10,991 nucleotides of DNA from Bacteroidales bacterium (GTDB lineage: Bacteria; Bacteroidota; Bacteroidia; Bacteroidales; JALTDM01): positions 1-10,991 of the forward strand of contig JALTDM010000101.1 of the NCBI GenBank assembly GCA_027074135.1. The letters run 5' to 3'. The notes under the pieces are model-generated. The model was given only the letters and a program-made list of their open reading frames with translations, was not told the origin of the DNA and made no database searches. The position numbers were made by a program, and so were the translations under genes. Within the stretch, counting starts at the first letter, position 1. Every line of letters begins with the position of its first letter. Of the stretch, positions 1 through 8,900 are shown piece after piece.

Positions 1-12
1 GCCTTATATAAT

Positions 13-38
13 AAAAACACCGAAACTTGTGTTTTTTT
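13..38 (+). terminator. Intrinsic terminator-like hairpin of an upstream gene
   Basis: AAAAACAC (13-20) pairs perfectly with GTGTTTTT (29-36) around an 8-base loop, and the right arm continues into a run of T. The stem is A/T-rich and therefore weak. The mirror image also ends in a T-run on the minus strand, so it could work in both directions. It probably closes a gene lying left of the window, which cannot be seen. Confidence 0.5.
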
Positions 39-42
39 ATTT

Positions 43-50
43 TAAATTTG
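43..50 (+). promoter_or_regulatory. Bacteroidota -7 promoter box (TAAATTTG)
   Basis: TAAATTTG matches the Bacteroidota -7 consensus TAnnTTTG exactly and lies 23 bases before the ATG at 74. The nearest upstream TTG (27-29) is only 13 bases away, shorter than the usual spacing of roughly 17-23, so the -33 half is not convincing. The expected transcript start would be around 55-58, giving a leader of about 16-19 bases. In DNA this A+T-rich a chance match to the box is possible; its placement right before a gene is the main support. Confidence 0.5.
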
Positions 51-73
51 CATAGTTAAAAAATTATAGGGGT

Positions 74-1552
74 ATGAAAAAAATATCGATGTTAGTGGCA
101 GCCTTATTGTTTTTGGTGTCAAATGCATTTTCGGGAGGCTACAAAATTAAAATTACCGTTCATGGCATTAAAGACACTATAGCTTATTTTGGTTATTATT
201 ATGCTGATAAGGAATTTGCTAAAGATACTTTACATTTTGATTCAAAAGGTGTTGCAATTGCTCAAGGTAAAGAAAAGTTGGATGAAGGAATTTATTTGGT
301 TATTTTCCCTAGTATGCAAAATAAATATTTTGAGGTACTTATAAATGATGACCAAAATTTTTCATTGGAAACGGATACTGCCGATTTTTTGAGGCATATG
401 AAGGTGAAAGGCAACGATGAAGTTGCGGCTTTTTATGAGTATCAGGTAAAAATGCTTGATTTTTATGATAAAGTTCAGAAGTTGAATAAAGAATATAAGG
501 CAGAAAAGGACCCTGAAAAGAAGAAAGAGATAAAAAAACAAATTCAGGAAGTAGATAAGGAAGTACGTGCTTATTGGGAAGAAGTAGCAAAAAAACATCC
601 GGGTACTTTACTTGCAAAAATTGTAAAGGCTCTTATTGAACCGCAAGTACCGAAATTTAATATTCCGGACACGGTAAAAAATAAAGATTCGTTACTTCAA
701 GTTAAAAGGTATTATTACATAAAAAAACATTATTTTGATAACTTGGACTTATCTGACCCGAGATTATTACGTTCCCCTCTATATTATAAGAGGGTAAATA
801 ATTATTTCACAAGATTGTTGGTGCAAAATCCCGATACAATTATAAAGGAAGGACATAAGTTGATAAAAATGGCAAGCGGAAACCATAAAACATATCAATA
901 TATGGTAGCTTATATGCTTGGTTATTACGAAAGAACTAAAATAATGGGAATGGATAAGGTCTTTCTTGATATTGCAAAGAATTATTATTTGTCCGGTAAA
1001 GCCGATTGGGTTGATTCTACTTTTTTGAGTAAATTGAGAGACAGAGTAAGGAAAATTGAACCGAATATTATAGGAGAAAAAGCTCACGACCTGAAACCTA
1101 TGGAACTTTCCAACGGTGCATTTACTTCATTGTATAAAGTAGAAGCTGATTATACTATTTTGGTTTTCTGGGATCCGGGTTGCGGTCATTGCAAAAAGGC
1201 AATGCCAAAGATTAAAAAAATCTATGATAAGTTCAAGAATAAGGGTGTAGAAGTATTTGCAGTTTGTACTATTACCGATACGGCAGAGTGGAAAAAATTT
1301 ATCAGGGAAAAGCATTTGGAAGACTTTATAAATGTAATAGACAGGTATAATTTGTCACATTTTAGGGATTATTACGATATTTATTCAACTCCTGTTATTT
1401 ATTTGTTAGACAAGGATAAAAAAATATTGGCAAAGAGGATAGATCCAGAACAACTGGACGAATTGCTTGAATATAAAATAAACGGCAAGGAAATAAAACC
1501 TGAAAAAGAAAACGCAGACGACAAGAAGAAAGATAGGAAGAAAAAGGAATAA
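74..1552 (+). CDS. Exported thioredoxin-fold (TlpA/ResA-like) protein with DUF4369-like N-terminus
   Basis: This 492-residue protein opens with a signal peptide (basic MKK, hydrophobic core to about residue 18), so it should act in the periplasm or on the outer-envelope side. Residues about 20-115 form a beta-rich segment like the DUF4369 domain of Bacteroidota. Residues about 115-330 are helical and charged, with a Lys/Glu-rich coiled stretch near 135-175. Residues about 340-470 are a thioredoxin-like domain: the redox motif C-G-H-C at 370-373 follows the strand-turn W-D-P-G, and the cis-proline is in the S-T-P motif near 438-440. The C-terminus is a Lys/Glu/Asp-rich tail of about 25 residues. 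Such proteins in Bacteroidota are exported thiol-disulfide reductases or isomerases; the actual substrate is unknown. The ATG at 74 is chosen because it gives the signal peptide directly and follows a -7 box. The gene is alone: a hairpin precedes it and a strong terminator follows. Confidence 0.85.
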   Translation: MKKISMLVAALLFLVSNAFSGGYKIKITVHGIKDTIAYFGYYYADKEFAKDTLHFDSKGVAIAQGKEKLDEGIYLVIFPSMQNKYFEVLINDDQNFSLETDTADFLRHMKVKGNDEVAAFYEYQVKMLDFYDKVQKLNKEYKAEKDPEKKKEIKKQIQEVDKEVRAYWEEVAKKHPGTLLAKIVKALIEPQVPKFNIPDTVKNKDSLLQVKRYYYIKKHYFDNLDLSDPRLLRSPLYYKRVNNYFTRLLVQNPDTIIKEGHKLIKMASGNHKTYQYMVAYMLGYYERTKIMGMDKVFLDIAKNYYLSGKADWVDSTFLSKLRDRVRKIEPNIIGEKAHDLKPMELSNGAFTSLYKVEADYTILVFWDPGCGHCKKAMPKIKKIYDKFKNKGVEVFAVCTITDTAEWKKFIREKHLEDFINVIDRYNLSHFRDYYDIYSTPVIYLLDKDKKILAKRIDPEQLDELLEYKINGKEIKPEKENADDKKKDRKKKE

Positions 1553-1576
1553 TATAATCAGTGGGTATTATTTATT

Positions 1577-1612
1577 AGCCGGCATTAACAGATGTCGGCT
1601 TTTTTATTTTTT
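1577..1612 (+). terminator. Rho-independent terminator after the thioredoxin-fold gene
   Basis: AGCCGGCAT (1577-1585) and ATGTCGGCT (1592-1600) form a 9-bp stem with one G-T wobble and a 6-base loop. A T-rich tract follows at once (1601-1612). It starts 25 bases after the stop codon of the gene ending at 1552. This is the clearest intrinsic terminator in the window and separates that gene from the downstream operon. Confidence 0.85.
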
Positions 1613-1715
1613 GTTAAAAGAGTTGTTGAAACTATAATTAAAGTGCTGAAATTCAGGTGTTAAATTTTGTTGAAATCTTTTTTAAGTTTACTCATACAGA
1701 TTGTTTAATTAGTTT

Positions 1716-1723
1716 TAACTTTG
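1716..1723 (+). promoter_or_regulatory. Bacteroidota -7 promoter box (TAACTTTG) before the CNNM/dnaB operon
   Basis: TAACTTTG is an exact TAnnTTTG match, 20 bases before the ATG at 1744. A TTG at 1701-1703 lies 12 bases upstream, again shorter than the standard spacing. With the terminator at 1577-1612 just upstream, some promoter is needed in this 191-base gap, which supports the call. It would serve the three-gene run 1744-5820. Confidence 0.5.
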
Positions 1724-1743
1724 AAGTCATCTAAAAATTGTTT

Positions 1744-2994
1744 ATGATAACGAAAATTACCATAGCCCTTATATTATCTGCTTTTTTTTCCGGCATGGAA
1801 ATAGCATATATTTCTGCCAATAAATTTAGAGCCGAGCTTGATAATAAGTTACATAAATTTTCTTCGGCACTTGTGTCTAAATTGCTGAAGAATCCTTCCC
1901 AATATATTTCTACTATGTTGATAGGCAATAATTTAGTGCTTGTGCTGTATAGTATTTTCATGGCGGATTTACTGAATCCTTATTTGTATAAATATACGAC
2001 TTCTGAGATAGTGATAATGATTAGTGAAACAATAGTCTCAACATTTATTATTTTAATTTTTGCAGAATATCTGCCAAAAGTTATTTTTGTAACCAGGCCG
2101 AATTTATTTTTGAGGATTTTTGCTGTTCCTGTATATCTCTTTTATTTAATTTTATATCCTATTGCAAAATTTACCATTTTTTTATCTGACATCTTATTGA
2201 AAATATTTGGAGTAAAACAGATTGACACGGCAAAAAATTTCACATTCGGGAAAATTGATTTGGATCATTTTCTAAATGAAGTTGAAGAGAATACTACCGA
2301 AAGCAATGAGTTGAAGTATTTTAAGAAAGCATTGGATTTATCGGAAATTAAATTAAGGGAATGTATCATTCCCCGCACCGAAATTGTTGCAATTGAGGTA
2401 AATGAACCTATTGAAAAATTGAAACAATTGTTTATTGAAACAGGTTATTCAAAAATTCTTGTTTACGATGGTAATATTGATAACATCATTGGTTATGTGC
2501 ATGCCCTTGATATGTTCAAAAAACCAAAGAATATTAAAAGTGTAATGCACAAAATAATAATTGTACCTGAAACAATGTCAGCTCAGGACCTTCTGACTGA
2601 ATTTATGAACAAGCGTAAAAATATAGCTGTAGTGGTTGATGAATTTGGCGGTACTGCCGGTATTATTTCTATGGAAGACCTTTTGGAAGAGTTTATTGGT
2701 GAGATTGAAGATGAATATGATGCACAAGAATATGAAGAAAAAAAGATTGATGACAATAAATTTATTTTTTCGGGACGGTTGGAAATTGATTATTTGAATG
2801 AAAAATATGAATTAGGTATTCCGCAATCAGATGAATATGAAACACTTGCAGGTTTTATTTTGGAACATCATTCGGACATCCCAAAAGTAAACGATGAAAT
2901 TGTAATTGAAAACAGGTTTAAAATAAAGATATTGAACAGCACAAATATGAAAATAGATAAAGTGGAATTGGAAATTTTACCTTCCGAAGATTAG
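1744..2994 (+). CDS. CNNM/CorC (hemolysin C-like) family membrane protein with CBS pair
   Basis: A 416-residue inner-membrane protein with the classical three-part build. Residues 1-160 form the DUF21/CNNM membrane domain with hydrophobic segments near 3-22, 55-77, 87-110 and 115-150. The cytosolic CBS pair spans about 205-325; it includes the I-P-R-T motif at 209-212 and the family hallmark V-D-E-F-G-G-T-A-G at 298-306, followed by a strongly acidic stretch. The C-terminal CorC/HlyC (transporter-associated) domain runs from about 338 to the end. Homologues are linked to Mg2+ or Co2+ efflux and ion homeostasis; the old 'hemolysin' label is historical. GldE of gliding bacteria is a member of the same superfamily, but the usual gldD neighbour is absent, so I do not use that name. 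The frame can be read from a TTG at 1738, but the ATG at 1744 is preferred because it is a standard start and leaves the first membrane segment intact. A 26-base gap to dnaB suggests co-transcription. Confidence 0.88.
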   Translation: MITKITIALILSAFFSGMEIAYISANKFRAELDNKLHKFSSALVSKLLKNPSQYISTMLIGNNLVLVLYSIFMADLLNPYLYKYTTSEIVIMISETIVSTFIILIFAEYLPKVIFVTRPNLFLRIFAVPVYLFYLILYPIAKFTIFLSDILLKIFGVKQIDTAKNFTFGKIDLDHFLNEVEENTTESNELKYFKKALDLSEIKLRECIIPRTEIVAIEVNEPIEKLKQLFIETGYSKILVYDGNIDNIIGYVHALDMFKKPKNIKSVMHKIIIVPETMSAQDLLTEFMNKRKNIAVVVDEFGGTAGIISMEDLLEEFIGEIEDEYDAQEYEEKKIDDNKFIFSGRLEIDYLNEKYELGIPQSDEYETLAGFILEHHSDIPKVNDEIVIENRFKIKILNSTNMKIDKVELEILPSED

Positions 2995-3020
2995 TTTTTT
3001 CATTCAATAAAACTTTAATT

Positions 3021-4535
3021 ATGGCCAAAAAAAATAATAATAAACAATTATTTGACAAATTGCCACCTAATGCAGTTGATCTTGAGAGTGCACTTCTGGG
3101 AATTATATTGTTGGACGGAGAGGCTATAGATGAAGTAATGGAAGTGATAAGTGACCCCGATGCCTTTTATGATGACAAGAATAAGATTATTTACCGTACA
3201 ATGCTTGAACTTGCTAAATCAAACAGTCCGGTAGATATGATGTCGGTTTTTACGAAATTGCAAGACAAAGGTTTATTGGATGAAGTGGGAGGTGCTGCTT
3301 ATTTGACTTCACTTCAATCAAAGGTATCTACAACCGCACATACTGAATTTTATTCTTATGTGGTGCTTCAAAAATATATGCAACGCAAACTTATTAAGGC
3401 GGCAAACGAAATTTTGGAAAGAGCTTACGATGAAGAAGCCGATGTGGGAAGTTTGTTGGACGAATCGGAAAAATTACTTTTTGAAGTATCTGAAGGGCAA
3501 TTGAAGCAGAAAACCGACCCTATAAACCTTATAATGACTCAAGTCATTAAGGATATTGAATTTGCTGCAAATAACAAAAAAGAATTGCTTGGAGTTCCGT
3601 CCGGTTACTTTGATTTGGATAAGATTACAAACGGTTGGCAAAACGGTAATTTAATAATTATTGCAGCAAGACCATCTATGGGCAAAACGGCTTTTGCTTT
3701 GAATATTATGAGGAATGCCGCAGTGGACTACGGTATGCCTGCTGCAATTTTTTCATTGGAAATGGAAAAAAAGGAGTTGGTGAGGCGGCTTATTGCTTCC
3801 GAAACCAAAATTAACTCTCGTAAATTAATGAATGGTGAACTGAGCGAATCCGAGTGGAAGAGATTAAACGAACAAATAGAACGGCTGAATAAAGCACCTA
3901 TTTATATAAACGATTCGGGGATAAGTGTTTTTGAACTTAGGGCAATTGCACGAAGGCTAAAAAAGAAATATGATATTAAGCTATTGGTTGTCGATTATTT
4001 GCAACTTATGAATGCCGATAATGTTAAGAAAAACACTAACCGTGAACAAGAAGTAAGTATTATTTCCCGTTCATTGAAGTCATTAGCAAAGGAGCTGAAT
4101 ATACCAATAATTGCTTTATCACAGCTTAATCGCGAACTTGAAAAAAGAAGTGACAAGCACAAAAGACCTATGCTTTCGGACTTGCGCGAATCCGGAGCCA
4201 TTGAACAAGATGCCGATATGGTGATTTTTATTCACAGACCCGAAAGACTTGGTATTACACACGATGATGAAGGTCATCCAACTGAGGGGTTAGCCGAAAT
4301 AATAATTGCTAAAAACCGTAATGGTGTAACAGATACGGTTAGACTACGGTTTATTGGTGATTATACATTATTTACAAATTGGGACGATGATGCTGATATG
4401 TTCCCGGAAGGTGATAGTTTGATAATACCTTCTAAAGCAAATGATGATGAGCCTTTTATGCCGGATTTATCATCTGATGATTTGAATATTAATGATGGTT
4501 TGGGAGGCAATATTGATGACGGTGCACCGTTTTAA
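3021..4535 (+). CDS. dnaB: Replicative DNA helicase DnaB
   Basis: DnaB is the hexameric 5'-3' helicase that opens the replication fork and recruits primase. This 504-residue copy has the N-terminal primase-contact domain (about 15-115, beginning with the typical P-P-N-A-V-D-L-E-S-A-L-L-G), a linker, and a RecA-like motor domain from about 185. The Walker A motif A-R-P-S-M-G-K-T is at 216-223 and the Walker B segment L-V-V-D-Y-L-Q-L at about 322-329, with the aspartate at 325. The S-Q-L-N-R motif and the K-N-R-N-G arginine-finger region are also present. No intein interrupts the motor domain. It is longer than E. coli DnaB (471) because of an acidic, disordered C-terminal tail of about 50 residues that ends D-D-G-A-P-F, resembling the tip of SSB. 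The ATG at 3021 sits 26 bases after the CNNM gene; no strong ribosome site is visible, as usual for Bacteroidota. Confidence 0.97.
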   Translation: MAKKNNNKQLFDKLPPNAVDLESALLGIILLDGEAIDEVMEVISDPDAFYDDKNKIIYRTMLELAKSNSPVDMMSVFTKLQDKGLLDEVGGAAYLTSLQSKVSTTAHTEFYSYVVLQKYMQRKLIKAANEILERAYDEEADVGSLLDESEKLLFEVSEGQLKQKTDPINLIMTQVIKDIEFAANNKKELLGVPSGYFDLDKITNGWQNGNLIIIAARPSMGKTAFALNIMRNAAVDYGMPAAIFSLEMEKKELVRRLIASETKINSRKLMNGELSESEWKRLNEQIERLNKAPIYINDSGISVFELRAIARRLKKKYDIKLLVVDYLQLMNADNVKKNTNREQEVSIISRSLKSLAKELNIPIIALSQLNRELEKRSDKHKRPMLSDLRESGAIEQDADMVIFIHRPERLGITHDDEGHPTEGLAEIIIAKNRNGVTDTVRLRFIGDYTLFTNWDDDADMFPEGDSLIIPSKANDDEPFMPDLSSDDLNINDGLGGNIDDGAPF

Positions 4536-4563
4536 CATAATTTGCAGTTGAATAATTAATCTA

Positions 4564-5820
4564 ATGAAGAAGATTTACATTTTCATATTATCATTTTTTA
4601 TTCTTGCCAAGGTTTTTTCTTCGTCCATTCTGATTTATATGGATGATGCCCAGAAAAATCATCTTAAAGCATACGGTATTGCATATTGGGTACTTCAAAA
4701 CGGTGTAAACATTAAATGGCTTTTGAATTACCGCGGAGGTTCGTTTTTGATTCCTTATCACAAGGAAATAGCTGATGAGTGTGTGATAAGAGGTGTATCG
4801 TATGAAGTAATAGCTGATGCCAAAGCAGCATCAATATTGGAATATATTGCGCGTCCCGACGTGAATATGGATGCTGTTAAACTTGAAGTAGCACCTAAGA
4901 TTGCAGTTTATTCGCCAAAAAACAAACAACCTTGGGATGATGCTGTAACGTTGGTTCTAACTTATGCCGAAATTCCTTATGATGTTATTTATGACGGTGA
5001 TATAATTGAGGGAGCTTTAGATAAATATGACTGGCTGCACTTACACCACGAGGATTTTACCGGACAATATGGAAAATTTTATGCAGCATACCACAATACT
5101 CCGTGGTATCAAAATGAGGTAAAAACACAAGAAGCACTTGCCCATAAATACGGCTTTAAAAAAGTGTCTAAACTTAAACTTTATGTGGCACAGAAAATCA
5201 GGGACTTTGTTTCACGCGGAGGCTATTTGTTTGCAATGTGTTCTGCTACAGATACATACGATATTGCGCTGGCAGCACATAATACTGATATTTGTGCTTC
5301 AATTTATGATGGAGATCCTGCTGACCCCGATGCTCAACAAAAACTTGATTTTTCGCAAACTTTTGCTTTTGAAAACTTTAAACTTGTGATGAATCCTTAT
5401 GAGTATGAATTCTCCAATATTGATGTAACACGTACCAGAAAAGTGCCGAAGGATAAGGACTATTTTACGTTATTTGATTTTTCGGCAAAGTGGGATCCAA
5501 TTCCGACGATTTTATGTCAAAATCATACCAAGGTTATCAAAGGCTTTATGGGACAAACAACGGCATTCAACGAAGATGTAATTAAGAAAAATGTGCTGAT
5601 AATGGGGGAAAATAAAGCTGCTCATGAAGCAAGGTATATTCACGGTACTTTCGGAAAAGGAATGTGGACATTTTACGGTGGTCACGACCCTGAGGATTAC
5701 CAACACTTTGTATATGACCCGCCTACAGATTTGGATTTGTATCCAAATTCTCCGGGTTACAGGCTTATCTTAAACAATATTTTGTTCCCTGCTGCAAAAA
5801 GGAAAAAATTGAAGACATAA
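4564..5820 (+). CDS. Exported protein of the Bacteroidota family often labelled 'asparagine synthetase B'; amidotransferase-like fold suspected
   Basis: A 418-residue protein with an N-terminal signal peptide (MKK, then a hydrophobic core to about residue 20), so it is exported. I recognise the overall sequence as a conserved Bacteroidota family frequently annotated as asparagine synthetase B. It has neither the N-terminal Cys2 glutaminase start nor an ATP-pyrophosphatase synthetase domain, so that name looks wrong. Visible landmarks are an L-H-L-H-H-E-D motif (158-164), a G-G-Y-L-F-A-M-C-S-A-T segment with Cys226 at a position like the nucleophile elbow of class I glutamine amidotransferase-like folds, and G-G-H-D-P-E-D with His374 and Glu377 in the spacing of the class I H-x-E pair. 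A catalytic triad Cys226-His374-Glu377 is my inference. The reaction is unknown. The gene starts 28 bases after dnaB, so it is likely the last gene of the operon; no hairpin terminator is visible after it. Confidence 0.7.
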   Translation: MKKIYIFILSFFILAKVFSSSILIYMDDAQKNHLKAYGIAYWVLQNGVNIKWLLNYRGGSFLIPYHKEIADECVIRGVSYEVIADAKAASILEYIARPDVNMDAVKLEVAPKIAVYSPKNKQPWDDAVTLVLTYAEIPYDVIYDGDIIEGALDKYDWLHLHHEDFTGQYGKFYAAYHNTPWYQNEVKTQEALAHKYGFKKVSKLKLYVAQKIRDFVSRGGYLFAMCSATDTYDIALAAHNTDICASIYDGDPADPDAQQKLDFSQTFAFENFKLVMNPYEYEFSNIDVTRTRKVPKDKDYFTLFDFSAKWDPIPTILCQNHTKVIKGFMGQTTAFNEDVIKKNVLIMGENKAAHEARYIHGTFGKGMWTFYGGHDPEDYQHFVYDPPTDLDLYPNSPGYRLILNNILFPAAKRKKLKT

Positions 5821-5865
5821 CTTCTATTTTATCATACCTATCTATTTTTCAGATATTTTATATTA

Positions 5866-5895
5866 TTTGATTCTTAAAAATTTTTATTACTTTTG
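5866..5895 (+). promoter_or_regulatory. Complete Bacteroidota promoter (TTTG-N18-TACTTTTG)
   Basis: TTTG at 5866-5869 and TACTTTTG at 5888-5895 fit the Bacteroidota -33/-7 consensus (TTTG and TAnnTTTG) with 18 bases between, which lies in the usual range. It is the best promoter in the window. Transcription should begin near 5900-5903, leaving a very short leader of about 10 bases before the ATG at 5913, so little room exists for leader-based control. It makes the giant surface protein independent of the dnaB operon. Confidence 0.7.
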
Positions 5896-5912
5896 TATGA
5901 AAAGTAATAGTC

Positions 5913-8900
5913 ATGAAAAAAATATTATCTGTTTTTGTTTTTTTATTATTGAGTTTAGTTTTATTTTCTCAAAGGTTTGATCCTAATGGCAGACCTATAG
6001 CAGCGTCTGATCCTGTCATTAATGTTAGTAATTTGCCTATTTCAGGTTCTCAACAATCACCATCTTTGGCTCCTATTACAAGATCTTGTAGTGCACCTAC
6101 ATCAAATGATGTTAGTATTTGTGGGTCGGGTAGTGCTACACTTACAGCATCAGGATCGTCAGGAAACTATACTTGGTATGATGCATCTTCGGGTGGAAAT
6201 GTTGTTGGTACAGGTTCTACTTTTAATACTCCTGTACTTAATTCAACTACAACATATTATGTAGATGCTTTTTGCGGAATTTTTTCTGATAATTTTGAGG
6301 ACGGTAATGTATCCGAATATGGCGGAGTTGTTAATTTTTCAGCTTCAACTGATATTGCTTATACAGGAAGCTGGTCTGGTAAAATAACGGGTGATTGTGG
6401 TAGTGACCATTATTGTGACGCTTATATAGATTTAGGAGGCGCACAACCTGTAGAAATTTCTTTTTATTATTATGTTTCCAGTTCAGCAACGGGAACCGGT
6501 TATTTTGTTTTGCAAGATGGTACTTCCGGCAATACTGGTTCTCAAATAGCTTTTTTTTATTTTTATAATGGCAATACTTTAAGAACCATTGGGAGTGATG
6601 GTAGTAATGATGTAAATGTGGATCAATCTGCAAGTTTGAATACATGGTATCATATAGAATTTAAGGACATAAACTGGTCGGCTCATACGTTTGATGTTTA
6701 TTATAATGGTACTTTAGTGTATAATGATTTGAAATTTAGAGGTTATACTAATGCAAATAAAATTGATAGGATATTTATTTATAATTACGATGGAGGCGTT
6801 GCGTATTATGATGATATTGAAATAGGTGAAAGAAGTAGTAGAACTCCAGTAACAGTTAATGTTGTACCTCCTGCAACAGCAGACGCAGGTGCTGATGATA
6901 ATATATGTGAAGGCAGCAGTTACACATTAAACGGTCAGGCTACTAATTACAGTAGTGTGATATGGAGTACATCAGGTTCTGGAACATTTGATAATTCATC
7001 TTCGTTGAATGCTACATATACACCTAGTGCTGCCGATATATCAAACGGTTCTGTTACATTGACATTAACTGCCCATGGAAATTCTCCCTGCGGTGATGTT
7101 AGCGATGATATGATTTTGACAATTGTACCTTCTGCAACAGCAGATGCTGGTGCAGATGACCAGATTTGCGAAGGCAATACTTACACATTAAACGGTCAAG
7201 CTACAAATTACAGTAGTGTTACATGGAGCACATCAGGTTCAGGCACATTTGATAATTCATCATCTCTGAATGCTACATATACACCTAGTGCAGCTGATAT
7301 ATCAAACGGCTCAGTTACATTGACATTAACTGCTCATGGAAATTCTCCTTGTGGTGATGTTAGTGATGATATGATTTTAACAATAACACCGATTCCTACG
7401 GTTGATGCCGGACCGGATGATAATGTATGCGAGGGCAGTAGTTATTCATTAAACGGGCAAGCTACAGATTATGACAGTATTGCTTGGACAACTTCCGGTA
7501 CAGGTAGTTTTGATGACGCATCAATACTTAATGCAGCTTACACTCCAAGTCCCGATGACATATCAAATGGAAATGTTATTTTAACTCTTACTGCGTATTC
7601 AAGTTGTGGAACAGCTACTGATGATATGCAACTTACTATTGTTCCTCCTCCAACAGCAAATGCTGGTCCGTCTGATTTTGTGTGTGAAGGGAATTCGTAT
7701 ACTTTGAACGGTCAGGCTACAAACTATTCTTCTATTTCATGGACGACTTCAGGTTCGGGAACTTTTGAAGATCCCACTTCTTTAACAGCGACATATACAC
7801 CAAGTCAAGATGATATAAATGCAGGTTCGGTTATTCTAACCTTGAATGTTCAAGGTAGTTCACCCTGCGGTTCTTCGAGTTCAAGTATGACATTAACTAT
7901 AAATCCTGCACCGGGTGTAGATTTAGGCAATGATACAAGTATGTGTGCCAATGCTTCAATTCAACTTAATGCTACTCTGCAGCAGTCTGCAACTTCAGTT
8001 ACTTGGACAACGCTAGGAGACGGTACTCTTGATGATGAAACTAGCTTGACACCTTTATATACGCCTGGAGTGAATGACATTTCAAACGGTAGTGTTTATT
8101 TGGTTGCTACAACAGATGCTCCTCAGGCTTGTAGTCCTGCAAGTGATACGATTTTAGTTACAATAAATCCTGCTCCGCAATTATCTGCAACATATAATGA
8201 TTTGACAAGTTGTGTGTCGCCTGATGGAGAAATATTTTTGCATATTCATAATGGTACTTCTCCTTATACTTATTCAATAGATTCGGGCAATACATTTACA
8301 GTCGATTCTGTTTTTTTTAACTTGGATGTTGGTAGTTATAATTGTATGGTAATGGATGCTAATGGATGTAGTGATACGGTAACGGTAAGTTTAAGTTCTG
8401 CATCAGGACCGTCTATTGATAGTGTAATTGTTCAAGATATTGCATGTCATGGTGATAGCAGTGGAATTATTACTATTGTAGCAACAGGTGCTGTTGAGTA
8501 TAGTATTGATACAACTTTTACACATGATTCCGTGTTTACGGAATTACCGACCGGAAGTTATCAGATAACAGTTAGGGATTCAGGTATGTGTACTGATACT
8601 GCGAACGTGACTATAACCCAACCAGAAGAGTTATCCCTTACTTCAGATGTTACAAATTATTCCTGTGGACAAGGAGGTGAAATTGTAGTACATGTCACAG
8701 GAGGGACACCTCCATATACATATTCTTGGTCTAATGGTGGGACAGACAGTGTTATTAACAATTTACAACCCGATACATTTACGGTAACTGTAACAGATAA
8801 TAACGGGTGCTCTGCCATATCGATTTCAATTGTTGGTAATGATGGTGGTGTGGCTCAAGTTCAAGTATCTACTACAGATGTGTCATGTTATGGATTATCT

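Noticed and set aside
67..73. AGGGG before the ATG at 74 as a Shine-Dalgarno site
   Set aside because: It touches the start codon, too close for normal spacing, and Bacteroidota genes rarely use such sites.
339..617. Overlapping minus-strand open frames within the thioredoxin-fold gene
   Set aside because: They are Phe/Leu/Pro-rich reflections of the Lys/Glu-rich plus-strand coding sequence and have no independent support.
1738..1743. TTG at 1738 as the start of the CNNM/CorC gene
   Set aside because: The ATG two codons later (1744) is a standard start and keeps the whole first membrane segment; the two extra residues add nothing.
1744..2994. Calling the CNNM/CorC gene gldE
   Set aside because: GldE shares the fold, but the common gldD/ssb neighbours are absent and the sequence features are those of the whole family, so the name cannot be justified.
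5138..5389. Plus-strand open frame overlapping the amidotransferase-like gene in another frame
   Set aside because: Chance frame inside a conserved, signal-peptide-bearing gene; no start signals or recognisable domain.
5821..5912. Intrinsic terminator after the amidotransferase-like gene
   Set aside because: Only an AAAAATTTTT palindrome (5876-5885) without loop or G+C stem is present; it lies inside the promoter of the next gene.
6331..6645. Minus-strand open frame of about 100 codons inside the giant gene
   Set aside because: It is antisense to a clearly coding, domain-bearing frame, has biased His/Tyr/Lys content typical of shadow frames and no promoter or domain.
6873..8174. Regularly spaced repeats as a CRISPR array
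   Set aside because: The 255-264 base period, in-frame conservation and protein motifs show that they are tandem protein domains.
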